DNA of 64,000 bases from Ophiura sarsii (GCA_035610835.1 CM069454.1:59192580-59256579); one strand, 5' to 3'. Positions 31,959 through 43,049 are shown, counted from the first letter of the stretch. The notes: a model not told the origin generated them from the letters alone. Program-made: numbers and translations.

Positions 31959-32973
31959 TAACTCAACGACTAAATGTGGTAGCGCTATGGTTTAGGTGTC
32001 ATTTAAAGCCTATTTATCAAGCTACATTGTGTGAATAAATCAGGGATTTCTATAAATGTTTGGCTGAGATATGATTGATTATATTTCGAACGTCAGGGGT
32101 GGCGGCGGTGGTGGTGGCTGCGGTGGCGGTGGTGGTGGTGGTGGCGGTGGTGCTGTGTACAATCTCTATGGGGAATATAGAAAATGTTCCCAATTCTACG
32201 TTCAATTTACAATAACTCCTTATCTCTATATAGTACAAACATGATTTTGCTCTCATTTTATAGATTGTTTTATATTCTATAAGTTTCAGTTTAAACAAAC
32301 GTGTCAACTATTAGTATTATGTAACAATTGTAATCACGAATCGATTGCATTGTCCTTTGCTTTTTCCCTATTCGCTACACAGTACACTTGCCCTAATTCA
32401 TCGGTTTTACATAGGCCTACATGACTATAACAATAAAAAGTATTAAACCGATGATAGCAAAATTACACATTTTTGGAAAGCTCTCAAATAGGGGAATTCA
32501 AAAATGTCGTTTAAATCAGGATAGGGTGAATAGCCAAAAACAATATGTGTAAACTCTAATAAATATGAAATGTAAACGTTTGTGCTCATTCACTTCCCGA
32601 TATAGTATATTTCAACAAGTAACCCTTGACAACCATTATGTTCTGATGGGTAAATTGCATGAGGAACTACTATGCACAGTAAATTTATGATTGGGATAGG
32701 AATAAAAAAAATATTGAGCTTTAATCAAAATATGAAGAAAAAAAATCGATATTCTTTGAACATTCTTAATCACAACATGTTACCATTAGGTCCTGTCTCA
32801 ATTTCAATAGCATATTTCGATTCCTTGTGAGATTACCGTTCAGAATATATATAAAAAAAATTATGGGGTAAAACAAGTAGTTATTGCGATATGCTAATTC
32901 GAATCTCAGATGGTATAAAATGTAAAAATCTGGACATGCAACGGGAAGGGTGGCGAGTTCAAAACCCATTGCC
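31959..32973. mobile_element. GGCCATGTG family element, copy c (left end lost)
   Basis: Nearly identical to copy b from AACTCAACGACTAAATGTGG to GGCGAGTTCAAAACCCATTG then CC. The left terminus is missing at the duplication junction. The GGT/GGC-rich core is at 32,098-32,150. Confidence 0.85.
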
Positions 32974-33141
32974 ATATATGACTTGTATTATATAAATGGT
33001 CACGTCTGACAAAAACAGATCGATATAAATCGTGGTTTTATTCATTGTAGCCGTACTATTTACGGTAGATACCATAATATGTAATAAGATGACTGGTATT
33101 ATTATAATTGGTGGATGTCTGACAAAAACAGTCCGATATCA

Positions 33142-33495
33142 AACGTGTATTTTAAGAGATGAGGTGGAGGCAGCACCCTCAATTACAAAAATATATGATA
33201 AGAACTGGGATTTGTTTATTTTTACAATTGTATGACATGTATGAACTTACACCTATAAAGATTAAGACAAATCAGCCCTATTTGTACAACAAAACGTCGA
33301 TTCAAAAAATTCTGGTAGAGCCGCAACCAGCATTTTACATGGTTAAGGGTGGTATTTCAACATATTTAAAACATTGTTTTAATCAAGTTTTGCTGGGGTT
33401 TTTTTTAGTAGAAACAACAATAATGGCAGTTCATCTTGAATTCTGAAGTAAATTAATTAAAAAAATTAAAAATCAACATGACATTGTGTCCCTTT
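33142..33495. other. Block-2-specific insertion/replacement
   Basis: Block 1 reads GATATCAACCGTGGTTTTAT then TCAATACTTTAATTGTAG. Block 2 keeps GATATCAAACGTG and TTTAATTGTAG but holds about 350 bp of other AT-rich sequence between them. A 95-codon frame inside (33,159-33,446) has no recognised content. It is probably an unidentified element. Confidence 0.5.
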
Positions 33496-33878
33496 AATTG
33501 TAGTTGTGCTGTCTACGGTAGATAGTGTAGATAGATAACTTGTATTATATAAATGGTGGATGTCTGACAAAAATAGTATGATATCAACCATGGCTTTATT
33601 CAATACTTCATAAATTGTACCCGTGCTATACGGTAGATAACATATTATGTAGATAGATGACTTGTATTATATAAATGGTGGATATCCCTTAATGAGCGGA
33701 ATACCAGACAGTAAACCGCTTCATCTTGTAAATCTTCAACGCAATAATTTGGCCATTACGGTATTGCTGTTTCCAAGAGCGATTGGCTACTCACTCACGA
33801 TCACCAGCAAAGACCTAATGCTGCGGCAAATCAATTCACATGTATGGGAGACAGCCACAGGTCCATGTAGGTCCATTA

Positions 33879-34350
33879 AGGAGCATGTGTGGTCTAGTGG
33901 ATAGGACACAGGACTCGCAATACAAAGGTTGTGAGTTCGAGCCCCGCTACAGCCAACATGATTGTATCCTTGGGCAACGGGTAGTACTTAGCCTCAATTG
34001 CCTCGTTGTTCGGAAGTCACGTAGAAACGGTGGTCCCGTGTATCGGAAAAGCATCACTGCAAAAACTCCGGTGTTGAATTTAACACCATGGGTGTCAATT
34101 TAACACCATGGGTGTCACTATAGGACCGGTGTAAAGTGGTCCGGTCCTATAGTGACACCCATGGTGTTAAATTAACACCGGAGTTTTTGCAGTGAAAATC
34201 CGAGCACATTAAAAGGTCACAGACTCCTTCGTAGAGAGTAGGGGATCGTCCCGGTCTGTGGCTGTACACATTGTTCCAAGGAAACTGGGGCCTTGGCGTT
34301 AACATCCTGACTTATGGATTCTGCCGAGTATTGATGTAGATGTAAGATGT
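33879..34350 (+). mobile_element. tRNA-derived SINE, copy 2, carrying a 142-bp palindrome
   Basis: The same head, body and (GATGTA)n tail as 30,519-30,847, so it predates the duplication. Its B box AGTTCGAGCCC is slightly better conserved than in copy 1. A palindromic insert interrupts the body at 34,054. Confidence 0.85.
34054..34195. mobile_element. 142-bp near-perfect palindrome inserted in SINE copy 2
   Basis: It starts TCACTGCAAAAACTCCGGTG and ends with its complement, CACCGGAGTTTTTGCAGTGA. It contains GGTGTTAAATT/AATTTAACACC and CACTATAGGACCGG/CCGGTCCTATAGTG arms. Removing exactly these bases gives the block 1 sequence (AAAAGCA-AAATCCGAG), so the insertion shows no target duplication. 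Confidence 0.9.
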
Positions 34351-34913
34351 AGATGTAGGTCATCTCCAACATTACAGTAAGTGTAACAAATTTGGAGATC
34401 TAAGTCAATAAACTACCCTTGTCATTCGCATACTAGTACTAAAGTTGTATTTATATGATGTTCATTTGGGAGCTTATATAAATGTTTTGGTTTCCATCGC
34501 AGTAAATGGTGAATTTTAAACATAAAACCCCTTCTTTTCTTTTTTAACTTCGTCCTCAGATTTTGTATGTTTAAATCATCAATCAATAACAATAACATCC
34601 TCAAATTACTCTCCTGCCGTTTCTATCATCATGATGTAATAACATCAAGTATATAATTGTAATAATGTACTTACCGGTTGATAAATTGAACAGCCAAACA
34701 CACATGATAATGGAAATTGGTAAACACCGAATCCCAATCGCAAATACTATAGTTACAGCACTGTTAACGCATGTCTATATAGCTTTTTTTTTATCCAAGT
34801 TGGTATAATATGTACCAACTAAATTTATGTGCGTGTGTTCCATACCATTTAGGTATCGTACCATGGTTTTAAGGCGGTGATCATGGTGATGGTAGGCGGA
34901 GCCTGGTGTTTTG

Positions 34914-35162
34914 TTAACACTTTCAACACGCGGCTGTTGGTTTTACCAAATACAAAACAGATTTTTCAGAAACCTTTCTCAAATGTCAAGGTCTATTTGA
35001 AGGATTACTGAACTAATACTAGTCATGTTTGTACTTATTTTAATGCATTTCTCATGGTGAATCCAAATATGGTTATGAAATTCAATAATGTTGACATATT
35101 TGAAACATTTTGTGACATTTTGGAATGTCAGCTACAGCTGCCTGCCTCGTGGAAAGTGTTAA
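34914..35162 (-). mobile_element. TTAA MITE (CACTTTCCACGCGGC family), copy 2
   Basis: TTAACACTTTCAACACGCGG at the left and CTCGTGGAAAGTGTTAA at the right, with TTAA on both sides. The interior is the reverse complement of 12,654-12,893 (ACAGATTTTTCAGAAACCTT is shared). Block 1 lacks it. Confidence 0.85.
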
Positions 35163-35446
35163 CAGATACACATCAAGAATTGGCATGTATGTACTGCAGG
35201 TATGAATTATTGTACGTACAAATTGAACACTGCTATAATGTGTGTACAAACAATACATTTGGTTTTATTGAACGCAGGGTGGGGTAAGGATGGGTATGGG
35301 TGAGTTTATCGAGTATCGATCACTCCTCATCCACTTTACTGATCTTATATGTATAGCCGTTATTACCAGTCGTTTATATTTACTGCACATTAAACCGCCA
35401 GTGGGTGGCTCATCATGGCCACCATCATGGATCATCCGATCTATAG

Positions 35447-36168
35447 TCTATCCATCTGAGACCAATCTTCCAATCACGTGACCCAGCCGTTCCATTGACT
35501 GGGAGAGGAGGCTATTTTCTGACGAAAATATTGATGGAATCAGTAGAGTGAAAAACGGCCATAATAAAAAATAACTATGTTATACTTTTATCATCATAAC
35601 CCAAGTTAAGTTGTGCCATGAGAGTACCTTTCAATATTGATACCATATATCAGTGTAAGCGTATTTGTTATCTGATTGATTCGGGCATGCAGACAGAACA
35701 TAGGGATACGGAGTTTCATAGCATTTTACAACCATTTTATCTTACTATAGGCCCGGCCAACCTGAAAATACTGTTACTGTTGGAAACATTACAAGATAGC
35801 AAATCAAAATTAAATGTGGCCTCCTACATTATGCTAAATGTTAAAAGTCCATAACTTTCGATCTTTTTCAGCTTTTGTGATTCTCTTCATATGCCGAAAT
35901 CACAGGTGCCGATTATGGACGGTAAATGTTCAAAGTCCATCACTTTCGATCTTTTTCAGCTTTGTGATTCTATTCATAGGCCGAAATCACAGGTGACTAT
36001 TTCAAAGCCTTTTGATTTCAGATAATGCGCAAATGGTTCGATATTTGTCTCTCTTTAAAATGGAATCCTTCGACAACTAGCAAATATACGCCAGAAGACA
36101 GCAGATCTTATTTTTGCTCATCTCCCCTGCCCATCCGAGCACCAAAGATCGCTCTTCGATGAATTCAC
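35447..36168 (+). mobile_element. Dispersed DNA element, copy 2 (block-2-specific insertion)
   Basis: It starts TAGTCTATCCATCTGAGAC and ends near GAATTCACTA before TAGGTCGGTTGA. Block 1 has CCAATCTAGGTCGGTTGA at this point, so about 720 bp were inserted at or near a TA. It is inverted relative to 1-1008. It repeats CATAACTTTCGATCTTTTTC and CCGAAATCACAGGTG internally. Confidence 0.75.
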
Positions 36169-36362
36169 TATAGGTCGGTTGAACGAGACGCTAGTTATGG
36201 GGGGGGTGTAAAGACGATAAATTTCAATAACATCAACAATAACACACTATGAAATAGTTGCACGTGTCAATGTCCACTTTAATTACATGTAATTAATACT
36301 GGTGATCCCGGGGTAAGTCATTTGAGTCATTTCTTAAGTCTGGCAATTGCGTGCAGTCCCGG

Positions 36363-36572
36363 TACACAGTAAAACTTTTTTTTAAACAACGCCAAACAGT
36401 TGTTTAAGCCTGTCACTCTAACAACTATTGTTCAAACAGTTAAACAACTGCTTTTTTTGTTTAAACAATTGAGCAGTTGTTTAAACAATTGTTTAACAGT
36501 TTGAACAATAGTTGTTAGAGTGACAGGCTTAAACAACTGTTTGGCGTTGTTTAAAATAGTTTTTACTGTGTA
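36363..36572. mobile_element. TACACAGTAAAAC foldback MITE
   Basis: TACACAGTAAAAC at the left and GTTTTTACTGTGTA-like sequence at the right, with TA at both ends. The arms include TAAACAACGCCAAACAGTTG and AAGCCTGTCACTCTAACAAC, complementary over almost the whole length. Confidence 0.85.
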
Positions 36573-36574
36573 GT

Positions 36575-37140
36575 ATTTAATACTTTCAGTACATAACAAA
36601 TTGGCTAGGAGGACAATTTGATGAAAACAACGACCCGCCACGTAATGACAGTCTCAGTGTTACATCTTCAGTTACTTTTATTTGTCCACTCCACATATGA
36701 ACAATGCACAAAATGTTTCATGTATATATAGAATAATAAAAAGGGATTGCTCTGAGGAATATAGTTACAAGACCGACCGACGTCAGTCGAATAACTATAG
36801 ACACCGCGACATTTAGCCGCAAATACACCTTGAGCAAAAAATGATAGCAGATAATATTAAGGGGATACCGGGCGGCGATCTTTATTACCGTATTCGCTAC
36901 CGGGCGAGCCCAGATAAAATAGTGAAATCAGTGTTACGGTATAGTGATGATACTTTAGGTTTATTGGGTGCTAATGCTAAGATGCTATAGTTAAATAGAT
37001 TTAATATCTGTAAACACGTAGACCTAGACTTTTCAAGTACAAACATGACTATGTCAGAGATTTTGGGTGATGCGATATTGCCCTGACTGGCACCCCAAAT
37101 TTGTGCATAGAATTCCCCGTAATGAAATTCAAAGCAGTTA
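36575..37140. other. Intergenic stretch, nothing recognised
   Basis: No gene, terminal repeat pair or RNA gene seen. The downstream part of the Penelope-like relic on the minus strand may extend into 37,030-37,140. Confidence 0.4.
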
Positions 37141-37363
37141 CGCTGAAGAATAAGCTCTAAGATTGTATTGTACTTATGCTATTTTCTAACCTGTAACATA
37201 CAATGTCAATGCATTCATTCTGAGGGATATTATGATTTGTATACAAACTAGTCACATCACTAACAACCAAGGTGATCATCCTCGGGAAATGACGGTAGTG
37301 ATAACAATTTGATCAGTTCAGGGGAGTCTTTTAAATAATTGATTGAGATAATGATACGAATAT
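37060..37363 (-). pseudogene. Reverse-transcriptase relic (Penelope-like), broken
   Basis: On the minus strand the frame at 37,258-37,235 reads DVTSLYTN followed by IPQNE, matching the conserved 'DVTSLYTNIP' motif of Penelope-like reverse transcriptases. Upstream (37,340-37,270) a second frame reads INYLKDSPELIKLLSLPSF, which fits the position just before this motif; a frameshift separates them. Downstream, after a stop, LNFITGN may be the remnant of the next motif. The family assignment rests on one strong motif. A mariner-type MITE begins at 37,364, and IPRSIAR just beyond it may be the continuation. Confidence 0.55.
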
Positions 37364-38017
37364 TACAGGGTGTCCCAAAAGTCTACGCACGACTTTGAAG
37401 CTTTGTATTTCACTAAATATAAGTCGTATTGAAAATATGAATACATATTTAGAAAGAGGAGATGTGGGAAATAATTTTGATACCAAACATTGGAGTAACA
37501 TCTGTTTGTAATTCCACCCTAGAAGTAAAATATGTATATTTCTGCAAAAATGTAATTTTATTCTTCGGAGGAATAAAGTTCGTTGTTTCAGCGTAGAACC
37601 ATACAATTTGTATTCGCTTATCTATGCTGTAAACAATCTTGAATGAAGACTTTTGCTGGGCAATGTTGTCTACTACGCCTATTTATGTTGCGAGTGACCG
37701 AGTTTGGTAATAACATTAATGTTGCAAGGTAAAGCAGTGAACTATATGACTAATGCGCATCGTTGCTTTCATACCGTAAATTTATGCGTACCTGGTCCTG
37801 ATTTTATGTGTGGTATAGATATGGGTGGGTCTGACACACGACCAAAAACTTTCAACCAGTTTTATAATGTTGTGGGTTCACAAATAGGGTTGCGTTTGGT
37901 ATCAAAATAATTTCCCAAATCTCGTCTATCAAAATATGGTTAAATTTATACCATATATTTATATTTAATGACATATGACTCTTTACAAATGTGCATAGAC
38001 TTTTGGGACACCCTGTA
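37364..38017. mobile_element. Mariner-like MITE (CAGGGTGTCCCAAAAGTCTA)
   Basis: It begins TACAGGGTGTCCCAAAAGTC and ends with the inverted GACTTTTGGGACACCCTGTA-type sequence, TA at both ends. The termini are classic mariner-family. The inner arms share GGGAAATAATTTTGATACCA. The interior frames are short and no transposase is visible. Confidence 0.88.
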
Positions 38018-38139
38018 TGAGATAAGTCATTGGTATCTCACCGTGCTATCGATCTAGGGATTATAATTCCGTGAAGTATTAGACAAACGTTTTTGTTGGA
38101 CTTACCAATTAACATTTGAATATCATAATGTCTGGTTTG

Positions 38140-38645
38140 CCGAAAGCTCTCAAATTATAGGGGAATTCAAATATGCCGTTTAAATCAGGATAGCCTAAGG
38201 TGCATACCCCCAAAATATACTTGTAAACCCTAATAAAAAAAGAAATTTAAACGTTTGTGCTCATTTACTTCTCGATATAGTATATTTCAACAAGTTAGCA
38301 TTGACAACCGTTATGTTCTGATGGGTAATTGCATGAGGAACTAATATGCACAGGAAAATTATGATTGGGATCGGTATAAAATCATTATTCAGCTTAATCA
38401 AAATATGAAGAAGAAAAAAATCGATATTTGTTTAACATTCTTAATCACAACAAGTTATATAAGGTCCTATCTTAATTCCAATAGCATTTTTCGGATTCCT
38501 TGTGAGATTACCGTTCAGAAAATATACTTTTTATGGGGTAGAATAAGTAGTTATTGCGATATGCTAATTCGAATCTCAGATGGTGGTGTAAAATGTAAAA
38601 ATCTGAACATGCAACGGGAAGGGTCGTTTAATTATGTGAGTGCAG
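38140..38645. mobile_element. GGCCATGTG family element, copy e (right half only)
   Basis: Matches the right half of copies b-d (GAAAGCTCTCAAAT, TTCAACAAGTTAGCATTGAC, GCGATATGCTAATTCGAATC, ACATGCAACGGGAAGGGT), then stops before the terminal repeat. Confidence 0.75.
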
Positions 38646-38704
38646 GATTTAGTAAGTGGTAGCCTATCGGGAAATTACAAGAAGTGTCGAAAATTAACAA
38701 GCGG

Positions 38705-38841
38705 TAGGGGAAGACATCAAAACTCGATCGCCCGTTGACCGCCGGTTACGGTCGGTTCCGCCCGGTTCTTTCAGGTCAAATGTTTTACTGGTATATGAAT
38801 ATTCAATTTTTTTTTGACCGTGCGAATTTTTTTTGAACCTG

Positions 38842-38878
<37 letters not shown>

Positions 38879-39247
38879 ACAATCTGTTACTTTGCGGTCA
38901 TAATAGCTCTCTCTATAATCGTTCTATAAAAAAAAAACCATTCATATACTTTCGGTATTGATTTTAAAAAGTTAATTGAGTTATAAACAGATTGAAAAAG
39001 CCAACCCCCAGCGAAAATCAATAGCTGTATTGTACTGGTTGTTAACTGAGACTTGAGAACACATTACTTCAAGACTTTATTGCTCACGCGTGTGACGAGG
39101 CAGTATCAACCGGTCGTGTTCACCAGAGTGTAACTATTTGACCTCATTATGTGTGTATATTATAACAGACGACACGTTTTGTGAGAACCGGGCGGAACCG
39201 GCCGTAACCGGCGGTCAACGGGCGGTCGAGTTTTGACGTGATCCCTA
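38705..39247. mobile_element. CGACCGCCCGTTGACCG MITE, intact copy
   Basis: GC-rich inverted repeats of about 55 bp: left ATCAAAACTCGATCGCCCGT then TGACCGCCGGTTACGG; right CCGTAACCGGCGGTCAACGG then GCGGTCGAGTTTTGACGT. TA lies at both outer ends. The core has a poly-C run of about 35 and CTTTCGGTATTGATTTTAAA. It gives the uninterrupted reference for the copy at 45,813. Confidence 0.88.
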
Positions 39248-39330
39248 GCGGCATTAGTGCGGGGTCCGATATCGCTTTCCGTAGTAAACCAACATGTCGA
39301 TTGAATGCTAATTATTTTGAGGAGTACATG

Positions 39331-39911
39331 TACAGTCATCACAAGAAGTACCTGACCAGGTAATAAACACGCTGATAACTCTAAAAGTATAACTCCTGCA
39401 TAAAACATATATAATTATAAATTTGTTTGAGAAATTTCTCTTCTTGAATTTGAGATATAACACGCTAAGAATGGTTGATTAATGAGGAAGTTACCATTCC
39501 AAACGTTAGGGCAAGTCTGATTTTCATTTTAACATTTTCTTTTCAACACGGGGAGAGTATGACAGGTAAAGCATGTTTGCCGTATTGATCAACCGTAACA
39601 ATGCCACCGGACGACTATCCAACAACCAGGACATCGACGGGTGAATTGGCACTACCACTACCAGTAATCAATGATTTGCCGATCTGAGTCCCCGTGTTGA
39701 AAATGAAAATGTGAAAATGAAAATCAGACTTGACAGTACATTTTGGATTGTAACTTCCTTAATAATCAGCCATTCTTAGCGTGTAATATCTCAAATTCAA
39801 GAAGAGAAATTTCTCAACATGTTTATAGTTTAATATGTTTATGTAGGAGTTCTACTTTTAGAGTTATCAGCATGTTTATTACCTGGTCAGTTACTTATTG
39901 TGATGACTGTA
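39331..39911. mobile_element. TACAGTCATC MITE, copy 2 of the TACAGTCCTC family
   Basis: TACAGTCATCACAAGAAGTA at the left, ATTGTGATGACTGTA at the right. The arms share GAGAAATTTCTCTTCTTGAA. The layout and the ACACGGGGAGAGTATGACAG centre correspond to 18,076-18,640. Confidence 0.8.
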
Positions 39912-40275
39912 CTTCAAATATAAAGCATCATTGTTAAAACGATAGAGAGAGATTTACGATACACGATGGCGCTATACTCATATACAGGACGGTGACATGC
40001 AGACATGGCGGCCACGCTAAATCAATAGTGGCAAGACCCGTGGTAAGAACACACCGGCAACACTGAATTATAGTGGGTTGAACGATAAAATGCCAGGATC
40101 CGCGTTCATTCTTGAAAAAGCTCTTTATTGCAGTAATATTTCAAATGTCATATTTCAGAGATAAAAGTATTTGTATAGTATAAATCAAAATTCCAATGTT
40201 AAACTGATAAAACAACGTAATTTGTGACAAAAATAATAGAGACAAACAAGATCTCAATATCAAGTGAAGTGCGAG
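39912..40275. other. Intergenic; dispersed GATGGCGCTATACTC block
   Basis: ACGATACACGATGGCGCTAT then ACTCATATACAGGACGGT at 39,957-39,995 is nearly the same as 4983-5020. Nothing else was recognised. Confidence 0.5.
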
Positions 40276-40653
40276 TTAAAGGCGGCATATTATGTGATCT
40301 TTTCCAGAGAGCGCCCTCTATTCATGATTTTTTTAGAGAGTAGATTTTCTTGCAGATTTACATTTCTGATCATAAATCGTACAGACATTCCAAGTTACAG
40401 AGCGATACCGATTCCTAATTATCTCAAAATCATGGTTTTAGAGTGAATTTAGCCGTAAAAATATAAACTATCGTGTTATCCCGACAGTTTATTTTCACTC
40501 TAAAATCATGATTTTGAAGTAATAAAGAATCGCATCGCCCTGTATGTATGTACGATTTATGATCAGAAATGTAAATCTGAAAGAAAACTTGCTTTCAATT
40601 TTTTTTTCGATGTTGAGGGCGTTCCCTGGAAAGATCACATAATATACCTTTAA
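40276..40653. mobile_element. TTAA-flanked MITE (TTAAAGG...ATTATGTGATC), copy 1
   Basis: TTAAAGGCGGCATATTATGT then GATCTTTTCCAG at the left is mirrored by CTGGAAAGATCACATAATAT then ACCTTTAA at the right. The inner arms share TCTGATCATAAATCG and AAAATCATGxTTTTxxAGT. The TTAA ends suggest a piggyBac-like target. It is non-coding. Confidence 0.8.
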
Positions 40654-40654
40654 C

Positions 40655-41285
40655 CGAACACCAAGTAAATGCCCCGGAGTCGAACATCCTTATAAAGCTT
40701 CGATTATTAGAGATATGCATCCATTCATACATTTTTTGTTCAAATTCCACCAATATTTTACCGATAAACTAAGCATTATAATGAGCAATGGGAAACTATA
40801 GATGAGGTGACCTATGATGTCATGTATTTACAAATGGACACCCCTCTGTTGTTTTCCTCCAGGCAGAATATACAATAAAGTTAATGAAGACAACATGAAA
40901 TTTCTTTCTAATGAATTGTAAAACTCATTTAGTTTTAGTTTTTTTTGTGAAATGCGATAGCTTATAGCATTCCTAAGCAAGTTTAAAGACAGTTTTGATA
41001 ACAATTTTGATGTGACACCACAATCTAGTTAGAAAACCTGATCTGGCCTATGTAAACTATAGGAACTCTTGCCGGTGTGTTTTGTCTCAAACCAACAGAG
41101 GGTGTCCTAAATGTCAACACATGTCACCTCATCTATCAGATCTATAGTCAGCCTCTTTGCCTCTTTACCCCTAACATAAGTTTACAATGTAAGGTTTCGC
41201 TCGGGAGTTAATCGCATACAGTATGAATATTTGAATCATTAAAGACCATGCATCTATACTCATTCCACCAGTGGCTTAATCCAGC
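40655..41285. other. Intergenic; ACACCCTCTGTTG/AGGTGAC inverted blocks
   Basis: AGATGAGGTGACCTATGATG with GGACACCCCTCTGTTG near 40,800-40,855 is loosely mirrored by CAACAGAGGGTGTCC with ATGTCACCTCATCTA near 41,093-41,139, so 40,800-41,139 may be a foldback. No gene was seen. Confidence 0.5.
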
Positions 41286-41289
41286 CATC

Positions 41290-42880
41290 TGACTCATTTG
41301 AGCAAAAGAGGGCGCTGCAATACCAAATGTTTTAGATGCCTTTTACTCTTGATATCCATGTTCAGTAGACTACGAATCCGTTTCAAAAATATGGTTAAAT
41401 GTATTTTCAAATATTGTTCGTATAAATCAGTTGATAACAAAGATAAACGATAAGAAACGTAAAAATGTAATTTCGATGATGCCCCTTTTTTTATTAATTT
41501 AAATACGGGGCCCATACTCTAAGATGGGTTGAATAAGTGTAGGACTGAATAATTTCAGACTACATTTGTATTAGGAATTGTATACATTCCCCTTATCTTG
41601 AAATATGCTTTCAGTGCCTTTTCTATGTTGGAGACGCAAGATGGCTTTTGTAAAAGAGCCAGACGGTACAAAATAATGCCCAAATACTAACAATATTCCA
41701 CGCGTCAGGCGTCTGCAGACGATGACAATATTTCACAAAATGTTTCAAAAATGTCAGAATATACCCTATTTGGAATCACTATGAGAATGGATAAAATAAG
41801 TACAAACATGCCTAGTATTTTTTCAGTATTCCTTGGGATATACTTTGAAAGTTGAGAAATGTTTCTGAAAAAGGCTGTTTTTGTATATTATGGTAAAATA
41901 AATAGCCGCGTGGAAAGTGTTAAAACTAACATTACCATAACTAAATTTAAAATTATCTAGAATATGACCTCTTTTATTAAAGATCGTTATGTTTGATTTA
42001 TCAATATTTACAATGAGTTTACATCTCAAAGGTCAAAGGTTAAAATTGAAACCCTAAATTTAATTCGGATCCAAAAGGGTTAATACAATAGTCATGTATC
42101 GGTCGAGGGCCCATGTAAGCCACTAGAGGGCTTTTTGAGATGAGGATTAAATCATCAGCATTACATAAGACAATTTAGAGAATAGCGTAACGGGTCACAA
42201 TTGGAGTTACAGATGTCCGTAAGGTCATTGAGAAATATATTGAAGAACATAGGACTAAGAACACATCCTTGTTTCACCCCAACTGTATAGTACTAAAAGA
42301 GTCAGTTAGTTTACCATCACATTTAACAACGAAACAGACTGATGAGTATATTACATGTCTTGAATTGTTTTAAGAAATTTACCTCCGATACCAATTTTAG
42401 TCAATTTGTATGAAGAGCGTCACGCCATATAGTATCGAATGCAGCGGGAAAATCAATAAAACAAACATACAAATGGGCTTTACCCGCTCGAATAATATAC
42501 TTATCGATAACATATTTTAGAACCAGAATGTGGTCACTTGTCCTAAAACCAATTTGATGCGAAGGGATGATATTGGGTTTTTTTCCACAAACTATATACT
42601 AAGGTGATTATATAAGACTAGACCAAATAATTTACATAATACTTGATACAGCAATACCTCTATAATTTGTTGGAGTATTCTTGTCTCCTTTTTTGTGGAT
42701 AACCATGAGATTGCTGACCCTCCAAGCTGAAGGAAAAATTACTATTGTTTATAAATAAGTTAAAGAAACTTGTTAATGGTTGAGCGAGAACCGACATACC
42801 ATAAGTTGCGTGCAGCTTTTATTAGTTCGGAAACTGTATCCGCCACTGGTTAACAACATTAATCTTTTTTGGTTTTTTTG
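41290..42880 (-). pseudogene. LINE (non-LTR) reverse-transcriptase relic, multiply frameshifted and split by a MITE
   Basis: Read on the minus strand, recognisable RT blocks follow in order across several frames. They are SAWRVSNLMVIHKKGDKN and NYRGIAVSSIMCKLFG (about 42,720-42,630), SDHILVLKYVIDKY-like sequence with FVCFIDF (about 42,540-42,440), GVKQGCVLSPMFFNIFLNDL (42,280-42,215), NADDL at 42,160-42,148 (the catalytic YADD region with Y replaced by N), and LIVNIDKSNITIFNK (about 42,018-41,974). After the MITE at 41,687-41,923, SGSFTKAILRL (41,665-41,630) and IQPILEYG (about 41,540) continue the usual C-terminal order. This resembles jockey/CR1-type non-LTR elements. Numerous stops and shifts show it is long dead. 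Confidence 0.85.
41687..41923. mobile_element. TTAA MITE (CCACGCG...CGCGTGGAAAGTG), copy 3
   Basis: ATTCCACGCGTCAGGCGTCT at the left, GCCGCGTGGAAAGTGTTAA at the right, same orientation as 12,654-12,893. It splits the LINE relic between the NIDKSN block and the SGSFTKA block. The left TTAA is degenerate. Confidence 0.8.
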
Positions 42881-42884
42881 TAGC

Positions 42885-43040
42885 TAAAGAAAGTTTTCCA
42901 AGAACCTTACATTAAGGTTCTTTACTAGGGTTCCAAAAGGTTCTTCACGTAAAGAACCTTTTGGGTTCTTTCCTGATGGCCATGGGTTCTTTGTAGAACT
43001 AAAACAGGTTCTTAAGCCAAGAATATGGTTCTTTGTAGAA
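42885..43040. repeat. AAGGTTCTTT repeat cluster
   Basis: GGTTCTTT/AAAGAACC blocks occur repeatedly in both orientations (TAAGGTTCTTTACTAGGGTT, AAAGAACCTTTTGGGTTCTT). It resembles the interior of the MITE at 44,481-44,744 and is probably a decayed relative. Confidence 0.55.
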
Positions 43041-43049
43041 TTTTTTAAA

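Larger units (their letters stand above)
31959..36226. repeat. Segmental duplication, block 2 (with insertions)
   Basis: A tandem, same-orientation copy of 28,940-31,781. It carries extra sequence at 33,142-33,495, 34,054-34,195, 34,914-35,162 and 35,447-36,168. Shared sequence resumes after each one, and the last shared piece is AAAGACGATAAATTTCAATA at 36,209-36,228. Confidence 0.9.
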
